From Massilia sp. YIM B02443 (GTDB taxonomy: Bacteria > Pseudomonadota > Gammaproteobacteria > Burkholderiales > Burkholderiaceae_D), in assembly GCF_030411955.1 (NCBI RefSeq), contig NZ_JASNRA010000018.1, positions 1 through 57,770 of the forward strand: a DNA stretch of 57,770 nt. Reading direction: 5' to 3'. This document shows, piece by piece, positions 41,489-50,511 of this stretch; within the stretch, counting starts at the first letter, position 1, and every line of letters begins with the position of its first letter. Under the pieces are notes generated by a model. It searched no databases. It was not told the DNA's origin and saw only the letters and a list, made by a program, of their open reading frames with translations. Both the position numbers and the translations under genes were made by a program.

Positions 41489-41987
41489 ACATCACCTGCG
41501 CTACCAGGGAACCGCCTGCGAAGAAGCATGCCAGCGCAATCCACGACCCGACCGACAATTGCAGTGCGCCGCTGATTCCATGGCCACTTGTGCACCCGCC
41601 TGCAAGCCGCGCCCCGAACGCCATGATCACTCCGCCAACGAAAGCGACAGACAGACGCAGCGGTACAGAGTCTCCGAAATGCGCCTCCCACAGCGGGGGG
41701 ATAACGCTGGCATGGAATTCGCCACCCGACAAGGCGGCGAAGAATGCCCCGACGACAATGCCGAATGCGAGCATGACTTCCCACTCGATTTTGGGAGTCT
41801 TATCCTGATAAAACGCCAGGGAGTCGGTGTGTTCCCTGGCGACCAGGTAGCCCAGCAGGCCGGCCATGCGTGCGAAAGCAGTCGACACGCCCAGCGGTTT
41901 GCTAGAAAAGTAAAATGTCGCCATCGAGAGGACGCCGATAAGGGCGCCGACCACATACGGATTCCATGCGCCGCCAGCCGTGTTCAT
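41481..41987 (-). CDS. YeeE/YedE-family thiosulfate/sulfur transporter half (A)
   Basis: A 168-residue protein with about four TM helices and the first-half motif LAGGCTSGHGISGALQLS, whose Cys handles thiosulfate or persulfide in TsuA. It lies 18 bp after the persulfide dioxygenase gene and overlaps the B half. Together they resemble the split PmpAB form. Confidence 0.87.
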   Translation of the reverse strand: MNTAGGAWNPYVVGALIGVLSMATFYFSSKPLGVSTAFARMAGLLGYLVAREHTDSLAFYQDKTPKIEWEVMLAFGIVVGAFFAALSGGEFHASVIPPLWEAHFGDSVPLRLSVAFVGGVIMAFGARLAGGCTSGHGISGALQLSVGSWIALACFFAGGSLVAQVMYG

Positions 41988-42005
41988 GTCCGTCTCCTTC
42001 GCGCG

Positions 42006-43385
42006 TTATTCGACCTGATTCCTGTTTAATGGCAGTCCGAGCTTGTCCCATGCCGTTATACCGCCAAGCATGTTAAAGACGTTCGTATACTCGTTACGCC
42101 GAAGGATACTGACCGCAAGCCCGGAGCGATGCCCCACGCTGCAGTGGGCGACGATCCGGCGATCCTTGGGAATCGCGGGAAGGTTTTCTTCGAGATGGCC
42201 CACGAAGCTATGGTGCGCGCCCGGTATGTGTTTCTCCTTCCACTCCATGTCGTCGCGCACGTCCAGGATAGTCAGGTCCCCTTCCTCGTTCCAGCGCGCA
42301 GCCTCGCTGGCGCTCGTCGTGCCCGATGCTTCGATGGGCAGGCCCGCTTCGCGCCATGCCTCGACCCCGTTCACAAGCACTCCCTCGACGCGGTCGAGGC
42401 CGATGCGTGCAAGCTGTGCGATTGCTACAGGCGCCTTGGAGGGATGTTCCACGATCAGGAAGATCGGTGTCTGTTCGTCTGCGAGCCAGCCGCCGAAGGT
42501 GGACAGCCCCTCCAGCCATACGTTGTACGAGCCCGGAATGTGTGCGCCTGCGAAGGCATCAGGCGATCGGGTATCGATCACTACCCCGTCCCTGGCGCGC
42601 TCCTGGAATGCCTTTGGCAACAGCACGCGATCGGCGGGGGATGAGGGCACGGGCCGTCCTGCCTCCAGGTTGACCACTTCCATGTGCGAGAAATACGGTG
42701 GCCGCGGCAGATGTTCACCGTCCTTCTGCGCCATGAATTCCGCGCGGGTTTTCTTGAATACAGGATTGGTCGCACGTTCGATGCCCAGCGTTGACTCGTC
42801 GCGCTCGGAAATGTTCCCCCCACATGCAGATCCCGCGCCGTGCGCCGGCAAGAGGATCGCCTGGTCACCAAGCGGTGCCAGTTTCTGGTGCACCGAATCG
42901 TAGAGCAGTCCCGCATTTTCTGCGGTTTTTTCCGGGTCCGAAAGGTCAGTCCTTCCGGTATCACCCACGAACAGGGCATCTCCGGTAAACACGCCCCAGC
43001 ACTGGTCGCCGGCGTCATTGGGATAGACCGCATAGGACATGCTCTCGGGCGTGTGTCCTGGGGTAGCCAGCGCGACGAAGCGCGTCGTTCCCACCGTGAA
43101 TTCCTCGCCATCCGCTACCTGCACATCGACGCGGCCGAACAGGGGATGTTTGCCCGCCAGAATCTTGGCGCCGGTGAGTTCTGCCAGGCTTGCGGACCCG
43201 AACTCGAAATCCTCTTGGCGATGCGTTTCGATGCAATAGGCAATGCTCAAGTCATTGTCGCGTGCCAGTTGCAGATACTCTGCCACGTCCCGCCGCGGAT
43301 CGACGACCACTGCAAGCCCGTTGCCGCATCCGAGCACATAGGCGTTGTGGCCTAATCCCTGCGTTTTAACCCGTTGAAAAAACAT
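42006..43385 (-). CDS. Persulfide dioxygenase-rhodanese fusion
   Basis: A 459-residue protein. An ETHE1-like metallo-beta-lactamase domain (1-240) is followed by two rhodanese domains (about 260-350 and 365-455). The iron ligands expected from ETHE1 are kept: His55, His111 (TPGHTPES) and Asp136 (FTGDALF). The usual HxHxDH reads HRQEDF (55-60), a variant motif. The second rhodanese has an active Cys loop, CSVGHRSG; the first lacks a Cys (VEHPSKAP). Known: such fusions (CstB/PRF types) oxidise persulfides to sulfite and make thiosulfate. It is followed by the YeeE/YedE pair, implying a joint operon. Confidence 0.85.
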   Translation of the reverse strand: MFFQRVKTQGLGHNAYVLGCGNGLAVVVDPRRDVAEYLQLARDNDLSIAYCIETHRQEDFEFGSASLAELTGAKILAGKHPLFGRVDVQVADGEEFTVGTTRFVALATPGHTPESMSYAVYPNDAGDQCWGVFTGDALFVGDTGRTDLSDPEKTAENAGLLYDSVHQKLAPLGDQAILLPAHGAGSACGGNISERDESTLGIERATNPVFKKTRAEFMAQKDGEHLPRPPYFSHMEVVNLEAGRPVPSSPADRVLLPKAFQERARDGVVIDTRSPDAFAGAHIPGSYNVWLEGLSTFGGWLADEQTPIFLIVEHPSKAPVAIAQLARIGLDRVEGVLVNGVEAWREAGLPIEASGTTSASEAARWNEEGDLTILDVRDDMEWKEKHIPGAHHSFVGHLEENLPAIPKDRRIVAHCSVGHRSGLAVSILRRNEYTNVFNMLGGITAWDKLGLPLNRNQVE

Positions 43386-43441
43386 GTTCCGCTCCTTTCG
43401 TTGAGTCAGTCATGCCTGCGGGACGGCTGTGATTGCCGTCC

Positions 43442-43615
43442 TTACTGTCGCACAATGCGCTGCCGAGCAGCGCACATGTTGCGATGCGCAGGGCCTCCGT
43501 GCGTGTGGAATCGTTCGCCGTCGCCGATGCGCACGAGTCTCAAATCGGGCTCCATATAACCGTGCAGATCACTGATCTGCAAGATGGCCGGGCAGTGCTT
43601 CGTCGTTATCTTCAT
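43442..43615 (-). pseudogene. Truncated SoxB-like metallophosphatase (N-terminal fragment)
   Basis: An ATG at 43615 opens 57 codons: AILQISDLHGYMEPDLRL, then RIGDGERFHTHGGPAHRNM, then stop. ISDLHGYMEP is the first metal-binding motif of SoxB/5'-nucleotidase-type enzymes, and GG.A is the usual following element. All later motifs are missing. It lies just downstream of an intact SoxB-like paralog, so it is probably the stub of a second, deleted copy. The flanking bases 43386-43441 and 43616-43716 hold nothing else. Confidence 0.55.
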
Positions 43616-43716
43616 GGGCCCTTGACCTAGTGTCGCCACCCAGGATTAGCTGCACGTTAACGGGCGCGAGCGGGAAATGGTCGTGCCGCCAGATTTTCCC
43701 TGCCGCCCTCTGGTGC

Positions 43717-45450
43717 TTACCGGGCGACGGCGCCGAGCGGCTGTACCTCGACGATACCGTGGTGCGCGGCCGGAAGCGGCTTGACCAAGCGGATGCGGTC
43801 CAGCTCCAGCCCGCCTTTCGTCAGGCTCTTCCCCGGCAAAGAGTCGAGGTACATCTTCACGACGTCGGTGCCGTCCAGCGGTGCGCCCTTCTCGTCCTTT
43901 ACCACCACGACCCCTTTGGCCGGCAGCCTGTTGACGAGGGCCGGAATCTCCTTGTACCAAAGTCCGGCCACGGTATAGGTCGCGTCCATGCGCATCGGCT
44001 TGCCATTGATGCGCATATTGCTCACACGCGAACCCTGCGGCGCCTGCGGGTTGAAATCCGCCGTCAGTCCGCTGATGCCCGCGGTCCAGCCATTGATCCA
44101 TTCACCGGACCGGGCCTGCGTGTTCTGGGGATTGCCCTCGAGTGCTTTCTTGATCTGGATCCCGGTCAGCTCGCCGCGTGCGATCTGGGCTCCCATCGGC
44201 AGGAAGTGGTACAGATCCTCGAGCTTGATCGGCCCGGGCGCTACCGCCGTGCCATAGCGAAAGCCCGTGATCATGCCGAGCTGCGCCCCGCTCTGCCGGC
44301 GGAAGGCATCGGTCAGGAAGTCGTGCGACGAACCCTCGATCACCGCCGGCATGCGCTCGTTGCTGAAGTTACTGCGGTGCAGCGGTACTTCCGTCTGTCC
44401 GACCACGGTGTCGATCGGGTAGCGCAGCAAGGCGCCGCTGAACGGGTTGGCAATGGCGCCCGGTTTGAACGCAGGGCCGCTGACCAGCGGCGCCCGCACC
44501 TGCGCGACCATGGCGGCAATACGCTTGTCTTCGGCCAGCTGCTCCGTGATCCTGTGCGACACGTAGCGCCTGTCGGCGACCACGCCCTTGTGCACGCGCA
44601 CCTGCAGTTCGCCCACCACCTGGCCGTCCATGCCCTGTTCCACGATCAGGGTGCCATTGCGGGACACTACCGGCTTCGGCGTGATCTCATGCTTGTCCGA
44701 CGAAAGGATCACATCGACGCCAGGAATGGCATCGGCCAGCGTCAGGTTGCCGTGCAGGCCCAGCTCCGAGATAACGACGAGCAGGTCGACATCCTGCGCG
44801 CGCACTTGTTGTACGTACTTCGCATATTCTTCCTTGCCATCGGTGAAACGCAGGCCTGCCGTGACCTTCTGGTCACCCGCCTGCGGGCCGCGGTCCGAAG
44901 TAAAGCCTATGATGCCAACCCGAAGGCCGCCGACCTGCTTGATGAGGTAAGGAGGAGCTACGGTCTGTCCATTCTTTGCTTTCAGACCGGGATAGTTATC
45001 GTAGTACAGGTTCGCGATCACCGGGTTCCAGCGCGCTTTCGGGTTTGGACCGGTAAAGTACGACAGGAATTTGTCTGCCCCGTAGACATAATCCCAGTTG
45101 CCGGGCGCATAGGCGTCGAAGCGGAAGGCGTTGAGCACCTCGATCATCGCTTCCCCCTTGGTGAACAGTGCTTCGGCCCCGCCATGCAAGGTGTCGCCTG
45201 TATTGACCAGTAAGGTCTTTTCGGGATTGGCGTGGCGGATCTGTTCCACCAGCGTGTAGATGCGCGCAACGCCGCCTTCCGTCTTGCCCGCCGCGTCGCT
45301 GCGCACGCTTGCGTGTGGCACCAGGTGGCCGTGAAGGTCGCCCATGTGGATCAGGGTTACCTCGCCCGTACGGTCCGAGGCGCTCGCCTGCGCTCCCATG
45401 CCGAAGACCAGGCCCGCGAGGGCAAACGTCGCTGCTTTATGCAATTTCAT
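43717..45450 (-). CDS. SoxB-like metallophosphatase / 5'-nucleotidase family protein
   Basis: A 577-residue protein with a Sec-type signal peptide (1-24, ending QASA). The N-terminal metallophosphatase has IHMGDLHGHLVPH, NTGDTLHGGAE and APGNWDYVYG. The expected GGHTH block reads SSDKHEITP, and ISELGLHGN replaces the SHNG block. A C-terminal 5'-nucleotidase domain follows (SHDFLTDAFRR, then FRYGTAVAPGPI). It is a divergent paralog of soxB at 48739. ATG 45450 has AAGGAG at an ideal distance. Substrate unknown; thiosulfohydrolase-like activity on another carrier is possible. Confidence 0.82.
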   Translation of the reverse strand: MKLHKAATFALAGLVFGMGAQASASDRTGEVTLIHMGDLHGHLVPHASVRSDAAGKTEGGVARIYTLVEQIRHANPEKTLLVNTGDTLHGGAEALFTKGEAMIEVLNAFRFDAYAPGNWDYVYGADKFLSYFTGPNPKARWNPVIANLYYDNYPGLKAKNGQTVAPPYLIKQVGGLRVGIIGFTSDRGPQAGDQKVTAGLRFTDGKEEYAKYVQQVRAQDVDLLVVISELGLHGNLTLADAIPGVDVILSSDKHEITPKPVVSRNGTLIVEQGMDGQVVGELQVRVHKGVVADRRYVSHRITEQLAEDKRIAAMVAQVRAPLVSGPAFKPGAIANPFSGALLRYPIDTVVGQTEVPLHRSNFSNERMPAVIEGSSHDFLTDAFRRQSGAQLGMITGFRYGTAVAPGPIKLEDLYHFLPMGAQIARGELTGIQIKKALEGNPQNTQARSGEWINGWTAGISGLTADFNPQAPQGSRVSNMRINGKPMRMDATYTVAGLWYKEIPALVNRLPAKGVVVVKDEKGAPLDGTDVVKMYLDSLPGKSLTKGGLELDRIRLVKPLPAAHHGIVEVQPLGAVAR

Positions 45451-45619
45451 TCGAAGCTCCTTGAGTGGCACTGCCCCGCGCAACGGTCAATGAGGACCTG
45501 CGCTGGAGCGCTGCCCAATCGTAAGCGGCCGCGATTAAGGCAGCGTTATCGGCAGTACGGATATGCCGGCAACGCAGTCCTGCACTGGGCAGTGTCCACT
45601 ACCATGGAGGCGGCGGGCT

Positions 45620-46042
45620 TCAAGGCTTGATGTAGGCGTACCCCTCCTGTGACTGCAGTCGCGCCACTTCCGCAACACCGGACGGCACCACGGTCGCTTC
45701 CGGAAGCACCCGCTTGCGATCGATCTTGCGCCCCTCGAGGGTGTTATTGCATACCCGGAACTGGACCTTGCGGTTCGCGAGTTCCTGGACCACCGCGTCG
45801 TAGGGATTGCCGTTCTTGTCCTTGGCGTCCTCGAGCAGGAAGTCGATCCCGGCGCCATGGGTGACCACGACGATGCTGGCGTTCGGACTGGCGTTCAAGT
45901 GGTTACGGATATTGCCGAGCGCCTGCATGGCGTTGCTCGCGTCGCTGATGTGGTACACGACTTTCTCAGGCCGCCCAGCGGCGCCGGCGCTCACGGCAAG
46001 GCTCAGGAACAGCATGGCAGCGATTACACGGAACAGTTTCAT
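45620..46042 (-). CDS. Secreted DsrE-like sulfur-carrier protein
   Basis: A 140-residue protein with a signal peptide (1-21). The DsrE/F fold is indicated by KVVYHISDASNAMQALGNIR NHL, SIVVVTHGAGIDFLL and the conserved Cys region VQFRVCNNTLEGR. Known: DsrE-type proteins bind sulfane sulfur on a Cys; periplasmic forms occur in sox clusters. It lies 27 bp after the soxH-like gene. Confidence 0.82.
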   Translation of the reverse strand: MKLFRVIAAMLFLSLAVSAGAAGRPEKVVYHISDASNAMQALGNIRNHLNASPNASIVVVTHGAGIDFLLEDAKDKNGNPYDAVVQELANRKVQFRVCNNTLEGRKIDRKRVLPEATVVPSGVAEVARLQSQEGYAYIKP

Positions 46043-46069
46043 ATCGTCTCCTTTGATTGGTAAGCGGCG

Positions 46070-47068
46070 TTACTTCTGCTGCAGGCTCTCCCGCTCCATG
46101 AGCAGGAAGGTCCCGTAGGCGTTGATGCGGTTGGCCTGCGCAAATGCAGGATAGCCTGCGTACGCGCTCCAGTCGACCTTCGCATAGGCTTCGTCGAAGG
46201 TCGCCAGCTCCGCGACCGCCTCGCCCATCACCTTGCGCAGGAAAATCAGGTAGGAGCGAGTCAGCGCGAGGTCCTTGCCCGGATCGCGCGACACATCGCC
46301 GTGGCCGGGCACTACCACGGCCGGGGCCAGCGCCAGCATGCGCTCGAGTGCGCCCAGCCACACGCGGCTGTCGGCATCGCCCACGAAGGGCAGCCGCCCG
46401 GTGAAGAACAGGTCGCCCGCGAAGAGCAAGCGGTCTTCGACGACGGCCAACATGATGTCGTCCGGTGCATGGGCGCCGCTGGTGTCGATCACTTGGAAGT
46501 GCAGTCCGCCCATCTCAAACGCGATCGGCTTGCCTCGCGGGAAAGAGAGCCAGCGGTCCGCCGGCAGCAGGCGCGTGCGGCCATCGACCCACGGCTTGAG
46601 AGCTTCTTTGCGCTGCGCCAGGCGCAGTGCGGCCGTGTCCGAGGCCAGGTAGGCGCGGCCCTGCTCGTGCGCCCAGATCTCGGCACCCGCCGCCTTGAAT
46701 GCCTGCAGTCCGTAGAAATGATCAGCATGGTAGTGGCTAACGATGACGCGGCGGATCGGCTGTTTCGTCACGCCGCGAATGGCCAGCACCATCGCCTCGC
46801 CCAGGGCCGGCGTGCCGAGCGCGTCGAAGACGACCACGCCATCCCCGGTAACCACGAAACCGGCGTTCGACATGAAGCCGGCGTTGGCGTTGTCGGCCAT
46901 GCCGGAGTGCCCCCTGAACATGTACGCGTGTGCGCTGACCTTGATGGGCTGCAGCACCGGAAGCGGCGCCGCGGCGGCGCCGGCCGCCAGCCAGGACACG
47001 GCGGACAACACCAGCAGGAGGCGCCACACCCTGTGCGGGAGTGCCGCCGCGATACGAATCGACTGCAT
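46070..47068 (-). CDS. soxH: SoxH-like periplasmic metallo-beta-lactamase-fold hydrolase
   Basis: A 332-residue protein with a signal peptide (1-34). Zinc motif SHYHADH at 111-117, VIDTSGAHAPDDIML, FAGDLFFTGRLPF, and PGHGDVSR, all typical of the SoxH/quinoprotein-relay class of MBL proteins. The SoxH reaction is not firmly known. ATG 47068 has AAGGAC at a good distance; an earlier in-frame start is disfavoured. It sits between HbpS/GlcG-like and dsrE-like genes in the sox accessory block. Confidence 0.8.
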   Translation of the reverse strand: MQSIRIAAALPHRVWRLLLVLSAVSWLAAGAAAAPLPVLQPIKVSAHAYMFRGHSGMADNANAGFMSNAGFVVTGDGVVVFDALGTPALGEAMVLAIRGVTKQPIRRVIVSHYHADHFYGLQAFKAAGAEIWAHEQGRAYLASDTAALRLAQRKEALKPWVDGRTRLLPADRWLSFPRGKPIAFEMGGLHFQVIDTSGAHAPDDIMLAVVEDRLLFAGDLFFTGRLPFVGDADSRVWLGALERMLALAPAVVVPGHGDVSRDPGKDLALTRSYLIFLRKVMGEAVAELATFDEAYAKVDWSAYAGYPAFAQANRINAYGTFLLMERESLQQK

Positions 47069-47111
47069 GTTCAGGTCCTTCTGCGCACGGTGGCGCATGT
47101 CAAGAAACGGG

Positions 47112-47618
47112 TCAGAAATTCAGGTCCTCGGCCACCGCCGCGATTCCCGCGCGTGCGCAGGTGTCGTCGGCGGCGCCACCAGGAGCGCCGGAGACGCCAA
47201 TCGCGCCCACCAATGCACCGTTGGCCTCGACGGGAATGCCGCCGCCGACGGCCAGCACGCGGCGGATGTGCCGGATCCCGCTGGCCTCGGCGCCCTCCTT
47301 GGTGGACAGCGCGAGCGCCGTGGTGCCCATCTTGAAACTGGCTGCGGTCCAGGCCTTGTCGGCCGCTGCGTCCACCGTATGGCTTCCCGCCAGGCGGTCG
47401 CGAAGCACTACCTGCACTTGGCCGCCGCGGTCGGCCACCGCCACCGCCACCTGGTAGCCGGCCTGGCGGCATGCAGCCAGCGCGGCCTGGGCCATGCGCA
47501 GGGCCAGTTCGGGACTCATCAGGGTGACGGTGTAGGTGGCAGGCGCAGGCGCCTGCGCCGCGGCGGAGCCGGCGTTCAGCGCCAGCAGCAGCACGCCGCC
47601 GAGGATGCGCAGTCTCAT
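47112..47618 (-). CDS. Secreted GlcG/HbpS-like heme-binding protein
   Basis: A 168-residue protein with a signal peptide (1-21, ending AAAQ). GlcG/HbpS (DUF336) features: VAVAVADRGGQVQVVLRD, AADKAWTAASFKMGTTAL, GGGIPVEANGALVGAIGVSGAP. Known: family members bind heme or cobalamin-like ligands; the role in sulfur oxidation is unclear. It overlaps the soxW-like gene by 4 bp. Confidence 0.83.
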   Translation of the reverse strand: MRLRILGGVLLLALNAGSAAAQAPAPATYTVTLMSPELALRMAQAALAACRQAGYQVAVAVADRGGQVQVVLRDRLAGSHTVDAAADKAWTAASFKMGTTALALSTKEGAEASGIRHIRRVLAVGGGIPVEANGALVGAIGVSGAPGGAADDTCARAGIAAVAEDLNF

Positions 47619-48112
47619 TCGGTTCTCCTGTTTTTGGATGCGGCCAGCGCGCGGCGCGCGCCGGCCAAGGCTTCGTCGAGATAGGCGCCGTACATGCCGG
47701 CGACGTCCCCGCCCTCGAGCACAGGCACCAGCAGTTTGCCGTGGCCGTCGAGTATGGCCACGCTGGGCGCCACCCGGATACCGTAGCGCGACGCCAATGC
47801 TTTGCCGCTGCTGGCCTGCTTATCGAAGCCGCGCAATGGCGCGGTCGACGCCAAGCCGGCTTCGCGTATGATCGGACGCTGGCCCGGCACACCTTCCCGG
47901 GACAGAGGCAGAAGGTAGTTGCGCCGCACTGTTTCGCAGTAGCTGCAGTCAGGCAGCGAGAACAGAATCACGAGCGGTACGCGGCGCTGGGCGGCATCGT
48001 GGCCGTCTGCGGCCAGATCGCCCGAGGCAGGTAAAGCCGTGTGCTGTGCTGACGCGCCACTACCGGCCACGCACGCCGCCAGCAGCGCCGTGTGCACAAT
48101 GGCGCGCAGCAC
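47615..48112 (-). CDS. soxW: SoxW-like periplasmic thioredoxin
   Basis: A 165-residue protein from GTG 48112, giving a signal peptide ending GASAQ. The active site is CSYC (56-59) in LFSLPDCSYCETV, with a cis-Pro element VAPSVAIL. Known: SoxW thioredoxins keep Sox proteins reduced, usually with SoxV/CcdA. No soxV is adjacent; DsbD at 5472 could donate (inference). The GTG follows AGGGG closely and lies after the rhodanese stop. A further in-frame start at 48148 would overlap that gene. Confidence 0.75.
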   Translation of the reverse strand: MLRAIVHTALLAACVAGSGASAQHTALPASGDLAADGHDAAQRRVPLVILFSLPDCSYCETVRRNYLLPLSREGVPGQRPIIREAGLASTAPLRGFDKQASSGKALASRYGIRVAPSVAILDGHGKLLVPVLEGGDVAGMYGAYLDEALAGARRALAASKNRRTE

Positions 48113-48125
48113 AACCCCTGCACGC

Positions 48126-48728
48126 TCAGTAGGCCGGGAAGTAAGCACGCGTCTTGCCCAAGTCGTAGGACCACGGCAGGCCGGCGTTTTTCCAGCCGTT
48201 CAGGATCCGCTGGCCACGCTTCTCACCCGATGCCACGGCGTCTCCTTCGAAGCCGTCGACGACCGTGTACACCGATGTGTAGCCCAGTTGGCTCAGCAGG
48301 TTGGCCGCGCGTGCGCTGCGGTCGCCCGAGCGGCAGATCACGAGCACGGGAGCATCCTTGCCGAGTCCGGCCGTTTGCAGCCGGCGCGCCAGTTCCGGGC
48401 CGAAGTCGCTGTTGACATCGAGCTTGAAACGGCCGGCCTTGTCGTCCCATGGGGCGTCCTCCGGGTGTTCGACATAGGGAATATTGGCATCCACCACGGT
48501 CGGCAGGCCGACGTAGGCGACTTCGTAGCGGGTCCGCACGTCGACGAAATAGGCGCGCGGGCCCAGCTCGCGCTTCATCGCGTAGGCCTCGCGTGCATCG
48601 AGGTAGCGCCCCGCGATGGTCTGCTTGTTCTTCGGCACCGCACTCGCCTCGACCGCCCAGGCGTGCGCGCAGGCCAACAATGCCAGCGCGGCCGCCAGTG
48701 CCCTGATCTTCCGGATTATCGTCGCCAT
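48126..48728 (-). CDS. Secreted rhodanese-like protein
   Basis: A 200-residue protein with a signal peptide (about 1-26). A single rhodanese domain has YFVDVRTRYEVAYVGLP and the active loop with Cys132 (VICRSGDRSARAA). Known: it transfers sulfane sulfur, e.g. thiosulfate to a thiol acceptor. It lies 10 bp after soxB and 13 bp before the soxW-like gene. ATG 48728 is preceded by GAGGAGGC, a strong site. Confidence 0.87.
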   Translation of the reverse strand: MATIIRKIRALAAALALLACAHAWAVEASAVPKNKQTIAGRYLDAREAYAMKRELGPRAYFVDVRTRYEVAYVGLPTVVDANIPYVEHPEDAPWDDKAGRFKLDVNSDFGPELARRLQTAGLGKDAPVLVICRSGDRSARAANLLSQLGYTSVYTVVDGFEGDAVASGEKRGQRILNGWKNAGLPWSYDLGKTRAYFPAY

Positions 48729-48738
48729 CCTCGCCTCC

Positions 48739-50457
48739 TCAGGCCATGATGCCTGGATTGCCCTGCACGCCAACTAGGCGCGGCGTATTCAGCTTGCGCG
48801 GCTTGACGACTTTCTCCGAACGCAGCCATTGCGCCACCACGTCCCACACCGGCTCGCCGGAAGCGCCTTCCGCCACCGGCGCCCAGCCGGCCACCTTGTA
48901 GGTCTTCCCCGCTTCGAGCAGCTTTCCGCCCAGCCGCATGTCGCTGATGCGCGAGCCCATCGGCGCCGTGGGATCCATCGCGTAGCTCATCCCGCCCACC
49001 CTCACCATGTCGCCGCCCTGCTGGTAGTAGGGATCGGGGTTGAACAGGTTGTCGGCCACGTCCTCCAGCACGGTCTTGATGGTTGCGCCTGTCATCGCGG
49101 TGAGCGTGGAATGCGAGTACGTCGTGGCGGTCTGGTCCATCAGGTGTTCCATCAGGATCGGGCTGTCGGGCAGCAGCGTGGTGCCCCAGCGGAAGCCAGG
49201 GGAGAACGCCATATCCGCACCCTTGACCGCCATCAGCGCATCGATAATCAACTGATCGAAGGTGCCGTTGAAGTTGCCGCGCCGGTAGAGCGTGCCTTCG
49301 GTGACCGCCAGCTTTTCGTTCAGACGGGCTTCATATGGCTTGCGGACCTTTGCTATCAGGGCAGCCATCTCGCGGTCGGCCGGTAGGAAATTGGAAAACA
49401 CCGGCAGCAGACGGTACTGGAACGCCTGCACCTTGCCGCCGCGCACATCGAAGTCGAGCACACCCAGGAACTTGCCGTTGCTGCCGGCGTTCGTCACCAG
49501 GGTCTTGCCGCCGCCATTGCTGACGATGACCGGCACCGGAATGCCATCGTGCGTATGCCCGCCCATGATGGCGTCGATGCCGCGCACGCGCGAGGCCATC
49601 TTCAGGTCGACGTCCATCCCGTTGTGGGACAGCACGACCACCGCTTTCGCGCCCTTGGCCCGGGCCTCGTCCACCATCTTCTGCATGTTTTCTTCCTGGA
49701 TGCCGAAGCTCCAGTCGGGAACCATGTAGCGCGGGTTGGCGATCGGGGTGTACGGGAAGGCCTGGCCGATGATGGCCACCGGCACGCCGTTCATTTCCTT
49801 GATCACGTAGGGCGGGAATACGGGATCGCCGAAGTCGTTGGTCTTGACGTTCTGGGCCACGAAATCGACCTTGCCCTTGAAGTCCTTGCCAACGATTTCC
49901 TGTACCCGCTTGTCGCCAAGCGTCATTTCCCAGTGCGCGGTCATGACGTCGACGCCCAGCAGCAGGCCGGCGTCGACCATGTCCTGACCTTTGGTCCAGA
50001 GCGCCGTGCCGGAGCCCTGCCAGGTGTCGCCGCCATCGAGCAGCAGCGCGCCGGGGCGCTCGGCCTTCATCTTCTTGACGAGGGTGGCCAAGTGGGCGAA
50101 GCCGCCGACCTTGCCGTAGGTGCGCGCCGCCCGTTCGAAGTCGAGTGCCGTGAAGGCATGTGCCTGCGGCGTGTGGGGCGCGAGCCCGCTTTCCTTGAGC
50201 AGGGCTTCGCCGACCAGGTGCGGCATGCGCCCCGCCGCCGGCCCGAGTCCGATGTTGACGCTCGGCTCGCGAAAATAGACCGGCATCAGCTGCGCGTGGC
50301 AGTCGGTGAAGTGCAGGAAGTGGACGTTGCCGAAGCGCGGCAGGTCGTACAGCGCGCCAGGGGACGGCGCCGCCATGGCGCCGCGCGTGCCGAGCAGCAT
50401 GCCGCCGGCGGCGGCAATCCCGAGCAGTTGCGCGAATTCGCGCCGATTCATACCCAT
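48739..50457 (-). CDS. soxB: Thiosulfohydrolase SoxB
   Basis: A 572-residue periplasmic dimanganese enzyme that releases sulfate from SoxY-bound S-sulfonate. It has a Tat-type signal (NRREFAQLLG), TDCHAQLMP (51-59), DGGDTWQGSG (141-150), TAHWEMTLG (173-181), SHNGMDVDLK and GGHTHDGIPVP. ATG 50457 is used: AAGGA lies about 6-10 nt upstream; ATG 50451 is an alternative. It lies 54 bp after soxX, in the order soxYZAXB. Confidence 0.95.
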   Translation of the reverse strand: MGMNRREFAQLLGIAAAGGMLLGTRGAMAAPSPGALYDLPRFGNVHFLHFTDCHAQLMPVYFREPSVNIGLGPAAGRMPHLVGEALLKESGLAPHTPQAHAFTALDFERAARTYGKVGGFAHLATLVKKMKAERPGALLLDGGDTWQGSGTALWTKGQDMVDAGLLLGVDVMTAHWEMTLGDKRVQEIVGKDFKGKVDFVAQNVKTNDFGDPVFPPYVIKEMNGVPVAIIGQAFPYTPIANPRYMVPDWSFGIQEENMQKMVDEARAKGAKAVVVLSHNGMDVDLKMASRVRGIDAIMGGHTHDGIPVPVIVSNGGGKTLVTNAGSNGKFLGVLDFDVRGGKVQAFQYRLLPVFSNFLPADREMAALIAKVRKPYEARLNEKLAVTEGTLYRRGNFNGTFDQLIIDALMAVKGADMAFSPGFRWGTTLLPDSPILMEHLMDQTATTYSHSTLTAMTGATIKTVLEDVADNLFNPDPYYQQGGDMVRVGGMSYAMDPTAPMGSRISDMRLGGKLLEAGKTYKVAGWAPVAEGASGEPVWDVVAQWLRSEKVVKPRKLNTPRLVGVQGNPGIMA

Positions 50458-50511
50458 GCTATGTCCTTGATACTGTTGGCCGGCTGGCATCCGGATGCCA
50501 CCCGGCGTGGT

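Noticed and set aside
45534..45550. ATTAAG-N5-GTTATC before the SoxB-like paralog as another response-regulator box
   Set aside because: Only one half fits the hexamer, and the sulfur genes are unrelated to the envelope genes.
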